From: Membranipora membranacea
Lineage: Eukaryota > Bryozoa > Gymnolaemata > Cheilostomatida > Membraniporidae
Length of the DNA: 64,000 nt
Direction of reading: 5' to 3'
Assembly: GCA_914767715.1 (NCBI GenBank)
Contig: OU612070.1
Location: forward strand, 17,401,025-17,465,024
A program made the position numbers and the translations under genes. The notes beneath the pieces were generated by a model. That model did no database searches. It was given only the letters and a program-made list of their open reading frames with translations, and was not told the origin of the DNA. Numbering within the stretch: position 1 is the first letter of the stretch; each line of letters begins with the position of its first letter. Shown piece after piece: positions 21,901-33,579 of the stretch.

Positions 21901-24900
21901 AGACGTACAGGTATATTTCTTGCCCTTCTATCTCCCATTATTTCCTGATAGGGAAAGGAGCAGGAGAACCTGTAACTAAGCCTTCCTGGTATACAGAAGA
22001 TGACTGGATCACCAGATCAACACCACAACATCACATCTTTGTTGAACAAGGTTGGCAAATTAGACATTTAACTATATAACATTGCGAAGTAAAACATGCA
22101 TCCATATAAGGTCAGCAAAATACTGACTGATTTAAGATCCCCATGTTTGCATAGAGTTTACGGTGCCTCAAGTTTCCAATTTTCTGGATAAAGACAGATG
22201 TGGTAGAGTAGGCATACCATAAATGCTAAACCCACTTGATTTTTCTACGTAATGTGTTTACCTAGTAAGGTATGTATATTGCTATTTTTTATAACACTAA
22301 TGACATGTAAATAGCATTTTTTTTCCACTGACAATTCAGTCTTTGACCCTTTTTTCTTCTTCTTTTATTTACACCCATTGGAAACCATTCATGAAATATA
22401 TTAGAAAATAAGAAGAAGAACCTCAGTTAAGCTGTCTTTCCTGCCTTTAATACCTGAATATGTTTTAGGTAAGCGGTACAGATTCAGGCTGATCAGTAAC
22501 GCTCTGTTTAACTGTCTGATCGAGGTCTTCATACAACACCACAACTTTACTGTAATAGCAACCGACGGTGCTCCTATTAAACCGAGACAAGCCAACCTAC
22601 TTGTGTTAGCTGGAGGTGAACGCTGGGATATAGTTTTGCACGCTAACATGCCTGTGGATAACTACTTGTTATATGCTAGAGGTATATCTGGCTGCACCCA
22701 CGGAGGGGACAGCATACAGCAGACTGCTATTCTGTCTTACAAAGGAGCCAACTCCACAGAAATGCTTTCTGGTGACATTGATGCAAGCGCTGTCAGGAAT
22801 TCAGTCTCTGATTGGTCGGTGAGTAGTGAAGGTCATATTTCTTTTAGCAATAGAATGATGTGATGTATATGCCGATCTAGCAGCACACTAGTGAATGACA
22901 CTGCTCTGTAGCTTATCACGTTCCCCTGTTCGTCATTCCAAGAATGGGTTTTTATTGTTGCTGCTAAGCCCCAGTTTGTTGTTCAATAGACAGGCATGTA
23001 TAACCATTACCCTCTTGTTAGTTTAAGTGCTCAAACGTGCAAGATGCTGGTAGAGGCATTTCATTATCAACCACTTTCTCCCCTCCAGGAGAAAGTGGTT
23101 GATAATGAAATGCCTCTACCAGCATCTTGCACCGTTTGAGCACTTAAACTACCCTCTTGTTTGATGTTTTTCATAATATATAGTAAACAAAATATACTTA
23201 TCAAAAAAAGTGTCGACCCAGGAACAGGAAATTGGAAGAGAAAAATACAGAAAAAAAACCAGAAATAAACGCCCTATGAGACTATAGACAATGACAATAC
23301 TTTGTTTTTACTTCTAATCGTATAGGTAGTAAACCCGTTTGACGATGATATCATTGAGTACGGCACCACTGAACAGCAGATTACTCTCACAGAGTTATCC
23401 TCCGAGGATAGTTCTATAGCTGAGTGGATTGAGAGGCCACCTGACCACAAATTTTATCTCGGTAGGACTCCATAATGACCTGAGCTAAGTCATGATCAAA
23501 GTCAGTAAATGTAATGATGTGGTGTTTTGGTATAACTTTGTCGGCCAGCAGTAGTTTATATGTAACAAGTTGTTTTTCTACATATCGACTACTCAAAGTA
23601 TATTTAACATCTTAATATTGTCAGGGTTCGATGTCCATGTGGTGGCAAATGACCTGACTAACACTGAGCTTAGCTATAACCCAGGAACACGACCCAAGTT
23701 TGCTGGTAAATCTGTACAAGCACAAGTCAACAGGATATCGAGTGTGTTACCGGACTACCCCTATCTCTCACAGATTGACCAAATACATGAGGTACCGGAT
23801 AACCAAATTGGCTTAAATTGTGAAATTCTGTTTATTATGTGCTAAATTTTACGGCTCTATATCTATGTTGATAACATATTCGAAGTTGATATGTTTGCGA
23901 AACTTATATAAAAAATATATATTGAACAAGATAGATGACTCTATCAATACTATATTATACTTTTTTGGATATCAGCAAATCAAATTGTAGGGAGTTGTCT
24001 GTACTATAAGATCTGAGGAGACAACTTGTTCATGCCAGACCCTTCAAGGAACTATGGTACTTTGTATTTAACAGTCGAAGTTCTGTACATATGATTCAAC
24101 GAATCACTCATATGTACCTTCAGAGTGCATGCGTATTGCATGTTACTGCACACATAGACTAAGAGTTAGAACTGGTGATGTAGTAGAGATGATGCTGATT
24201 GATGAAGGCAAACGTAGCAATAGCTCTAACCATGCTGTACATCTACACGGCATGTACTGGACAGTGCTCTCTGTTGGCCAGGTAAGATGTAACGACTAGA
24301 ATTCCCTGTCATCACATATCTATGACAGCATGACATCACAGTCATCATAAATCTGTAACAGTGTGAAATCATGCATCCGGAAGTCACTCTGTGGAATGAG
24401 CTTTTACACTCAATAAACAGCAGTCCCTTGGTGAACCACACTCCATATGCGTCTCCTTTCTAATTATATTGTTGCTGTAGTTACATCATGCTGAGAGTTT
24501 TGTTCGCGATGGTTTGGCTTTGGGAACTTTTACTCAGGGCCACAGACAGGTCTTCATCTGTAGTCCAGTGCTCATGGGTCAAGATGTCGAGACCACTGGA
24601 GTACCTGGGCACTGAGGCCACTGGGGCACACGACCATTGGCCTTACACACACCACAAAAGGCATGTGTTCGAAAACAAAGAAAATACCCCATATTATGTG
24701 GTAATATGCTTGTAATATGCTTGTAATATGCATGCAATATATGTCCTTCAGGATGCTAGTCGGAAGGTAAATAGATCTGAAGTCATCGCTATGGATGAGG
24801 CAGGAGAGATAGTGAGGAACTTCACCAATCCTATATACAAGGATACGATAATGTTACCCAATGGTGGCTGGGTGGTCACTAAATTCATTGCCGATAATCC

Positions 24901-25838
24901 AGGTATGTTCAGAGGAAAATGTTTTTATCCCTGGGACTGTTCATTTTTTTCTGACTGGATTGTATAAATTGAGGACAAATGAAAATTAATTTCTTATAAT
25001 TTTTCTCTACATTTGTGTAAGCTGGGTGGCATCATTGTAGAGCCTGTGATCGCAGCAGATGAAATAAAAATCAGAGTTCAATCTAAGTAAAGAATATATT
25101 GACATAGAACAATCCGATTCAAAACTGAGGTCTTTCAGGGTTCAAAAATTGCTTTTTAAATTTGTTGGTAATGTATATCCATTCATGCGGAGTCGCCAAG
25201 TAAGCAATATGGGTTGTTTGAGACTTTGAATTTTGCCATAAAAGTACTCTAGCTCACAAACAATACTCTCTAAATTATCATGCCAGCTTGCAATGTTTAT
25301 TAATCCCCGAATTCAATTCACTGTTATTACTGTATGACTAGTTTCATCCTCCATACCACATGCTCTCATACGTCCAAATAATTAGTTGCATTAGACAGTA
25401 GACATTTATTATCACTTATTAGACCCTTTTTGTTCTGGTTATAATGATAATGTAGTTAAAGAGCTCTAACTCCGGTGGTTCAGTGGCATTACATTATCAT
25501 GTAATGTAATGCCAATGAACCACCGGAGTTAGAGCTCTTTAACTAACGATAATGTTGTTACAGGTGTCTGGTTTGTACACTGCCATAATGAGGTACACGC
25601 CTCACGAGGTATGAATGTTATACTTCAGATCGGGGAGTCTGAGGAATGGCCGTTATTAGACAATCTACCTAAATGTGGGTCGTACCATTACGCTGATTCT
25701 GTCCCTAAGGTCAAGGACAGGAAGAACTCCTCCAATAACATCTTGATATACTTTTTTTCATCCTCTGTGCCTTCTTTATGTTCTACTTGTTATTATTATT
25801 TATTATTACACATATATTTTATTGATGTTTCTATATAA
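18979..25838 (+). CDS. Laccase-like multicopper oxidase, 12 exons, about 709 aa
   Basis: Oxidises phenolic or metal substrates while reducing oxygen to water (family knowledge). Exons: 18979-19084, 19441-19655, 20285-20451, 21003-21159, 21606-21705, 21952-22050, 22469-22818, 23326-23461, 23625-23791, 24075-24281, 24752-24902, 25564-25838. The spliced length is 2,130 nt, in frame, ending in one stop. The ATG at 18979 opens a signal peptide (MFDKCLVVTSLICLSTL). A Cys-rich segment follows (residues about 40-80), as in arthropod laccases. All four copper motifs are present: HWHG (about 131), HWYHSH (172-177), HAVHLHG (552-558, with Ala where Pro is usual) and HCHNEVHASRGM (624-635, with the axial Met). 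The C-terminus is hydrophobic and Cys/Tyr/Ile-rich (about residues 683-709), suggesting a membrane tail or anchor. The donor after exon 6 (GTTGGC) is non-consensus, and exon 10 was placed by frame. Several introns hold MITEs. Confidence 0.92.
19166..19414. mobile_element. MITE in oxidase intron 1
   Basis: Ends CAGGGGGGGTCTTTGAATTA and the imperfect inverse TAATTGGAAGACCCCCCTG. Inside are repeated TCGCTCACT motifs. No coding frame; no clear target duplication. Confidence 0.65.
23020..23149. mobile_element. Near-perfect fold-back element in oxidase intron 7
   Basis: Two ~60-bp arms (GTTTAAGTGCTCAAACG...CGTTTGAGCACTTAAAC) with a tiny spacer near 23083. A 12-bp direct repeat, TACCCTCTTGTT, flanks it at 23008-23019 and 23150-23161. 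Likely a recent insertion; as RNA it would form a very long hairpin. Confidence 0.8.
25454..25547. mobile_element. Palindromic MITE in the last oxidase intron, with 8-bp target duplication
   Basis: Arms of about 43 bp (AGTTAAAGAGCTCTAACTCC and its inverse) meet at TCATG. GATAATGT flanks it at 25446-25453 and 25548-25555. Confidence 0.75.
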
Positions 25839-25944
25839 CAATGTTATAAACAAGAGAGAATAACTACCTATTGATCTCATAAACAAACAAAAACACGATA
25901 TTTACTATGAAAAAAATATACATATATGTATATGCAAAACAAAA

Positions 25945-25950
25945 AATAAA
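25945..25950 (+). promoter_or_regulatory. Candidate polyadenylation signal of the oxidase gene
   Basis: AATAAA about 107 bp after the stop codon. In such AT-rich DNA the motif is weak evidence. Confidence 0.4.
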
Positions 25951-25959
25951 TACAAAATA

Positions 25960-28900
25960 GTATATATCATGATTAAATTAAAGTGGAAAAGGCAGCTGTT
26001 TATGGAGAAATCAGCAGTTTGGCTTGCAATGACTAGGGATACTTATTTTGAGTTTTGTTCTTCTCTGGCATTTCAGTTTTCTTGGCGCAGTTTTTGAATT
26101 GTTATATTGTTGTCATGTCGGCTCATACCACTGGCTTTGTAAAAATTGTTTAAAAGTTTGACACTCCATAAATAAATAATAATAATTTTCTCTTGTTTTT
26201 CAACTACAATATGAATCTCACTTGATCTTAGGATCCAAAATAGCCACAGCTAATCGTATGACGTCATAAATTTTGATGTGACATGATAATGAGATTATAA
26301 ACAGGATGTAATTAATCTTGAGGCAATATATATAGCCTATTATTTTCATATTCAATTATAAAGTAACCATCGGAACTTTGTGTTTGCTGGCAAATATGCA
26401 CACCATAACATGACCGCTTTTAGATCTATCTGTTACATTCTGCCAAACAACGCTTAGTGTTGCACACAGGGTTTCGGATTTTTGAAGCATATAACAATCA
26501 TATAAAGAGCGTTTATTCCAATAGCGTAATGGATGCCTAGCTATGAAAAGTGAATAACATAAAATAACATACAGTAACATACAATAACATGAAAAAAAAA
26601 CATAAAATAACATATAATAACATGAAAAACATGGTATATAGCATTACAAATACACAAACAAAAGTAATTGTAGCTTATATAATACCCTCAGTACCAATAA
26701 AACAGTAATGCACCACCTTCAGTAGTTGATTTTAATATCCTGATATCCCTCTCCACAAAAAAAATCAATAATCATTTCTACCAGTTAAAAGGAACAATAA
26801 GAACTAACTATGAGTCACATTACAAGTTTAGAGGACCTTTTCTCAACTCCATAAGGTAGCAGAGAGAGCATTCATATATAAGTAATAATCAGTAACGTTA
26901 TTACGACAGTTCAAAGTCCAAAAAAACGTATTTTATAGTATTGAAAAAATTAAAAAGGGCATAAAATGATTAAAAAGAAATATCAACACATAAGGTCTAC
27001 TGCGCTATGACAAAACCATATATAAAAATTAAATATTTGTGTCCGATTTGTTGTGATGAATATTTTACAGTTCAGATGATAGAGCAGTTGTAGAGGTGCA
27101 TGCCATTTGAAGGTATTCTTGCAGAGATAGTGCTATGTAGTTCATTGTATCATCCGCAGGTAAGCATCTACTATCAGAAGAGGCTATACATCTCTGTAAC
27201 CCATCATTGATCCTGGCTAGTCTGTCCGAGAAAAATACCATAAACAAAGTTTAACAGCTCAATGGTATGCAACATTAATCCTACTAGATGGTCTTCCATA
27301 TACATTGTATGTCACAACCAGTTAAATCGGCCACCTTTTTTAAGGCGTTTTAACGCAATTAATCCGCAATTAATCCGAGTATTGATAACCTGATTGTTAT
27401 ACATTTTATCATGTAAACAATGACACAGCGGTGTGACACCATCAAACTGTTCTTATTAAAAGTTGGATATGCAAATTGTTCGCAAAATGTAGAGTTTATG
27501 GAAACAATGCTGATTTGCTGTCATGACAGCACATTTACTATTACCGCTATCCTGTATACCATAAATAGTATTCTAACGACATCAGGTCAGGGTTTTGGTG
27601 TTTTGATTCCTGATACACAATTTTTAATTCGCACATCCTAGTACCTTTTCTTGTCACAAGCCTCTTTCCTATCATAAGACACATTAGTGTATCTGTGAAC
27701 GCATGACAGTATGACTCGAGCACATGTACCGACAAGTCGGCGGTCACATGATGTCATCCTGGTCAGTAGCTTCTGTTCTAGCCAGTAGATCAGAGCGGGA
27801 GAGTCAGACTGGCATTCTAACTCTTGAAGAAGATTATCCTTGCATAACTGATTCTCATTTGATCTGTAAATAATTGTGATCAGAATTTAATTGGAAACTG
27901 ACCAATTTTGCTTCATCATTGATGATATGCAATAAAAGCAATCTCTCTCGAACTGATCGCATAAAGGTACCATTTTCCCCACCTCTTATTAAACTATGTG
28001 TACTACTTGGTAACCATTTGTATATTTAAAGTAATTGATGTATATCACTTCGCGGTATCTGCATTAAAAGCAAGTACTGTGCCACGTCGCGTTTAATATA
28101 ACTCCATACTCTGTGTAAAAGAGGTAAGTTAAGACACCAATGGTCCTGAAAATTAGAGATCAGCATTGATCTCTGCCCTTTAAATTTTCAAATATTCCGA
28201 ATTGCGTATCTAGGTTACCTCATAAGATGTTATGGGAGTTGTCTTAGCTTATTTCATGTACAAATAACTCCCATAGATACATAAATCGAAATGCAATGTG
28301 TGTTGATCAGAAATCTCCTTGAAAAAAAAAGCGATATTACTACAAGAAGTTTTTCCTCAGTATTGTAATGACTGAACCGACAACCCTTATCAGTCCTGTC
28401 TAAGTTAAATGTTTCATTTACCTGTCACAACCTGACTTAGTTTGCCTCTGTTGCCCTACGCTATTCTTGACATCACAGATCAGAAGTTGAGCAGCAGGGC
28501 ATGCTGCGAAAAAATACAAAATAAACGCATGATAATATCAAAACGATTATTAGGCATTAGGCGAGTTAGACATCACGAGGGATGTCAGAAAAGTTCTAAC
28601 TGAGGCTGGATGTAGTAGCTTAAAGGAGATTTATTTTGATAGTTATTTTTTTACCCCCAACAGCAGAACGAAAATTTTTTTTTCAACAGCCATAAATCCC
28701 TTTGTTTGAGATATTCTGGTCATTTCGCACTGTTGCGCAAATTAACCAACTTCTCGATTTAGCTTTGCCCCTATTTTAGTCCCGAGACACATAAAGATGC
28801 TCAGCCCACCATCATCAAGGGTAGTGACAGGGATCCAAACCTAACAAACCCAAACCACAATCCCGTCTCGTTACCCACTAACAGGTCTTAAATTAAACTT

Positions 28901-29970
28901 TTTTGATTAAATCACCACCATTGCTTTATGAGGCTGAAAAAGGAGCACATTATCATCAAGGAAAAACTAAAAATATACGAGTGGTAGAACACGCATATAT
29001 ACTACTCTTGTTCATGGTCACCTAGTCTAATCAGTTTCAGACTTTTTTGTTTAAATAGGATTACACTGTGATTTGTAAAAAAAAACTGTGTGTTGTAAAA
29101 AAAACTAAAAGATTGTGCTATGGACAGTGTAAAAAGGGTCAATAACAACTTTTGAAATAATCCTGGCTTTAAAAAGATTAGCGGGTGGGGGGGAGAAGAG
29201 CACAATTCTATTCTTTTCTACTGATGCAATCAGTGAGAGGGATGAGTGAATCACTGCTGACGCTGACCTGAATCACAGAACTTCATGTGATATTCTCTTA
29301 TCTCTCTTGTAATAAGGCGAGATCTGGAGGCCGTCAGCATCATGTTACCATCCCCTGATGAAGCACATTTTATCATCTCATCAAACAAGCTAAAAATAGA
29401 TATTGATAAAATAAATAGTCTGTAAACTGGCAAGTCACGCAGACCTTAAATGTTCCTCATTTCCTTTTGTATTCATAGCCATATTGCTACATTTATATCA
29501 ATATAAAAATCTCTATACATTTCTTTTTTAATTATGGATAGCTTAGTGCAAAACCACTTAACAATTACAATTTTAGCTAGGTGGTATCAAAATAAATTAG
29601 TTACAACATAAACCCACAACCTTAATAGACAAATGACTTTAAAATAGACAACAAGTAAGGACTAACACCTCCGTAGCGTGCACCAGGGAGCCTGCACCAC
29701 CCTGCGTGCACACAAGGCATTTTTAAGCTTCATTATCATGCTTTCCCCACGAACATGTCTCATCATGTGGCTCACTGGTGGGCACTGTGAAGAGGCTAAA
29801 TCTGCTGTACTGACTAGTAGCTGCAATTGTTAAAAAAGACCATGTATTCATAATTTCAAATGTGAAAGAAGTTTGATCTAAAAACATTTCCGAAGTGTGC
29901 ATATACACTGGTTCAGAGCTGATATATCAATAGAGCTTCCACACATAGATGCGGTCTAGGCGTGCCCGAT
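25960..29970. other. Intergenic, no gene recognised
   Basis: AT-rich, with A-runs and TAACATA/AAATAACAT repeats around 26560-26630. None of the short reading frames on either strand has a recognisable domain with usable splice signals. Confidence 0.4.
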
Positions 29971-30390
29971 GTGAAGACCAGTGGTGGAAATGGGCCTATA
30001 CGGTGTATAGGAAGTTCACATCAATGCCTATACACCTTCAATAAGTGTATAGGCACTTATAACCTATCACTGCTGTGCACTTTGTATGCTTGGATAAGTT
30101 TGTTTATGTTGTATTGTAGGGTTTGTTTACTTTTACTTTACTGTTTGCTTGAGCCCTAAGTCTCAATGCCATAGGCAGCACTATTTACTAAACATGCTCT
30201 TAGATTTAGGCTCAAAAAGTCAAAAAGATACACCAGAAACACTGTAATTAGGGCACAAATATCAAAAAAATTCGCCCGCACCCCCGTCACCTGGAGGGTG
30301 CTGCGCCCCTCCCGGACCCACCCCGCAGCTGATCTCTATGTTTGGTGTATAGGTACTTATTTTTTTTCCATTTCCACCACTGGTGAGGAC
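29971..30390. mobile_element. hAT-type MITE with 8-bp target-site duplication
   Basis: The element 29979-30382 (404 bp) has 15-bp terminal inverted repeats CAGTGGTGGAAATGG/CCATTTCCACCACTG. Flanking octamers are GTGAAGAC and GTGAGGAC (one mismatch). CAGTGGTGG-type ends and an 8-bp duplication are typical of hAT elements. Inside, the motif GTGTATAGG and its complement recur. No transposase. Confidence 0.85.
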
Positions 30391-31580
30391 CTAAAAAATA
30401 TCACTGCTCATAAACTAATGCCAAAATCAGATTCGCTTTGTTGGTCTTGTGTAATGGGTTCGTCGAAATTATTCACAGCCTTTCGAATAGCGATACAACA
30501 GCTCTTTTTATTTTCCCCATTATGTTATAATCATATAATTATAGAGAGATTTTTCTATAAGTCTATGGTTATAATTGACTCATACTGTCTTGCTGGTAAG
30601 AAAAGCCTGCTTCAAAACTAAAGAAAAGTCGTCTTCACTCACCAAAATGAAGCTGTTTTAGGAAACTAAAAGGTTTTGACGGGCCTGGAAATTTCCCCCT
30701 TTGACCGCACGCTTCAATTTCCCATTCCAAGATGCAGGCTTATTGTAACTAAAATGACCATAGAGAACAAATAGATTAGATAGATTTTTTTTTTACTCAA
30801 CTAGCAGACTGATGTTTGCTGTGGTCAGCAGTAACCATGTGAAATTTGTCAGAAAATAATCAAAGTTGACTGATATACCTTGTTTACCATTTAAAGCTTA
30901 CAAAGGCCTTTCTACTGGACAAGCAAAGAAAAACACAAAAGAAACAAAAATAATTTCTTTTGCTTCTCGAGAATATTCCCCTGTTCACAAGTCTTCAAAA
31001 CGCCGCTGCCAACATGGACACCATTGAAGATTAATACTATGATTATTAGAAAAAGACAATGCGTTATATTTTAGATTGGGAAAAAAGAAGGAGAATATAA
31101 GCTCCATGATGACCTTGAGCTTACGACCTTTAGAATTCCAGGGTGGCTGTGGGAACATTTCCGAGAATAAAAGAGAACAATGGGTAACTAAACTTAATAA
31201 ATGATGGTTTACGTAGCTTTACGAATTTAGGACACATAAGGGATCTACGATGATATTATATAGAAAATAAAATTGGTCAGCTAAGACGTAATACAATTTT
31301 TCATGGGGATATATATACTTTTATTGTCAGCAACAATTCATTTTTACAAATGTTTTTCATGATGTGACATAAATGGGATGATAAATTCCATTTCCCTTCA
31401 ATTTACTTCATCATAAACCCTGCCCAATTGCACTTCCCGGGAATTATTTAGGGACATGATAGCTATTTACACAGAAGGGGCAGTAAACAATTTAAAAAAA
31501 AAACTGACTAGAAAGGAAGTCATATTTTTTGATATTGGACTATAAATAATCAGTGGCATGTTCAGACTTGATTTCCTGTT
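30391..31580. other. Intergenic, no gene recognised
   Basis: AT-rich; nothing identifiable. Confidence 0.4.
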
Positions 31581-31584
31581 TAGA

Positions 31585-32965
31585 TTATATTGTCTCCTCC
31601 GTTTTAATGTTTTTCATGGTTGGGCTTGCTCTAAAACCACGTCTAGCCCAAAAAAACATCAGAGAAATACAGAATGCATTACTGTTACCTGCAAACCTGA
31701 TGACCGTACTCAGCGGGGCTTTCCATGTCATTAATGGCATGTTGACCTCGAGTTACTGCATAGTAGCACTCTTCAAGCTCCCTCTGTAGTCTGAGTTGGA
31801 AGCTGTGCAGGTTAAAAACAGACTGAGACCTTCCAGTAGAAGTTGGAACAGCGTGTAGCTTTTCCAAGCTTGTTGCTCCGGCAGCATATCTGATATCCAT
31901 AGCTCGCCACTGCTGTTTAACAAGGCTATGGCGTGTCCCTTCCCATACAGGGAAAACCTTCTGGACAGCCGGAATCCACTCAACTGATGCCGCTGCAGCT
32001 TCACGCTGACGATCCAGCAATGCTTTTGAAGTACTACCTCCAGAGCTAGAGCGATTGCTTACAATAGTTGGCTCAGATTTGGATTCCAGATATGCCCTTG
32101 ATGAAAAGTTTTCTTCATCATGGTGCCGATCCTTCTCCGCTATTAATCGCCTGTTTTCTTGGCTAGTATACAACTTTTGTATAGCATCTTTCTGTGGTCT
32201 ATGGTTGTTTACAACCAGGATGGAGCGAATTGACGTACAGTCACTCGAGCTAGCTAAAACTGCAATATAACAAGTGCAATAATTTTTTTCGCACATTGCG
32301 TGTCACTTAGGATAGGAGGTGGTCTTCATTACTCATAAAGTGAAGAAAACGTGCTGTGGATGGACCGTTTCAGCAAGCAGCCATCAACTAATCTCAAAAG
32401 CACTGGGTCTGTAAATATCAGCAATCTTCTGTCAACAAACCCACCCAAAAACTCGTAACCAAAATTGTCAGTCAAAGTTGTTTTTCTAAAATGAGAAAAT
32501 AGAAACTAACTTACCATGAATAAGAAGAAATAGCACATATCTGTTCATTTTCTGCAGCCTTGTATTTTCTCGAACTTGCTTCATTAAAAATGATTCGTGT
32601 TGTGCTGATTGTTTTTTGAGCCAGTTGTCCTCATAAACTACACTAATTAATCGTCTGTCTGGATTAATGATATCCCTGTTAGAAAACAACAGCAGTTGCT
32701 AAATTCACTTGAGAAGCTTGGCATTTCTAGGTTGCTATCGTCTTGATCTTTGTACTGTGATTATATTTATTTTTGATCTTCCTGACTATTGGGATTCAAG
32801 CGTCCAAAAGTCTTCAACAATTAATACCGTGATATGGTCATATTACATGTATGGCTAGATGAGATTTCTTTTTGTCTAATTGTTGTGTTCTAATTTATGA
32901 TGCTCAGGTGTCCGGCTCTAATTTGACGATGACACATACCAATATGCTACTGAAAAGAATGCCAT
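31585..32965 (-). CDS. Unrecognised protein, four predicted exons, about 271 aa
   Basis: Not a family I recognise. Minus-strand exons in order: 32940-32965 (start MAFFSVAYW), 32515-32675, 31689-32259, 31585-31642 (ending KTEETI-stop). All junctions have GT-AG sites and matching phases, and the total of 816 nt is divisible by three. The long third exon (190 codons) is open throughout and rich in Ser, Arg, Glu and Gln. A charged middle (QENRRLIAEKDRHHDEENFS) precedes a Ser/Gly linker, then a section with helix-forming charge patterns (FQLRLQRELEECYYAVTRG). The start sits about 610 bp below the IP3K stop on the same strand. The first exon, only 26 nt, and the last are the weakest parts. The long open exon makes a real gene likely. 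Confidence 0.6.
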
Positions 32966-33579
32966 CTTCGTTAATTTATAAATCTTGTATCATTGTTTTA
33001 AAATATGATATATTAAAAATGTACATGAATGTAGTGGTTTGCTTTCAGCAACAAGTGACATAGCTCATATATACAGCCTGGCCTGTAGAATATGAGCACA
33101 GGACACCAAAACACTTGTCACGCAAAACATCAGTAATCAACACATGATTTAAGATGTCGTTGTAGAGAGCAACACGTTTTGAATTGACTAAAGGACCAAC
33201 AAATAATAAATAAATAGTATATGAGATTGCCCTTGCACAGTTCTTTTGATATGTTACATATACTTGTAAAAAATGTTTGCTTTTTCATAAATGTTATAAG
33301 AAAGAATAAAATCGTTTTTTATGTACAGGATTTGGGAAAAAATGAGAAATGATTTATCAGTGAGGTAGACAAGGCATATCATCTTTTTGCTCCCGGAGCA
33401 GCAAGAAAAAAACTATATGTCCCCATTAGATAAAAAAAACACCAAGAAAGTGGTCTTTGTAACACATAAGGACGGTAGACTGGTTTTACAAGGCATCGAT
33501 ATTCTTTTCTTCTACTATCTGAAGCGGAAGGTTATCAATCCACGCGCTCTTGAGACTCTTGCACTTTGCACAGCGCACT

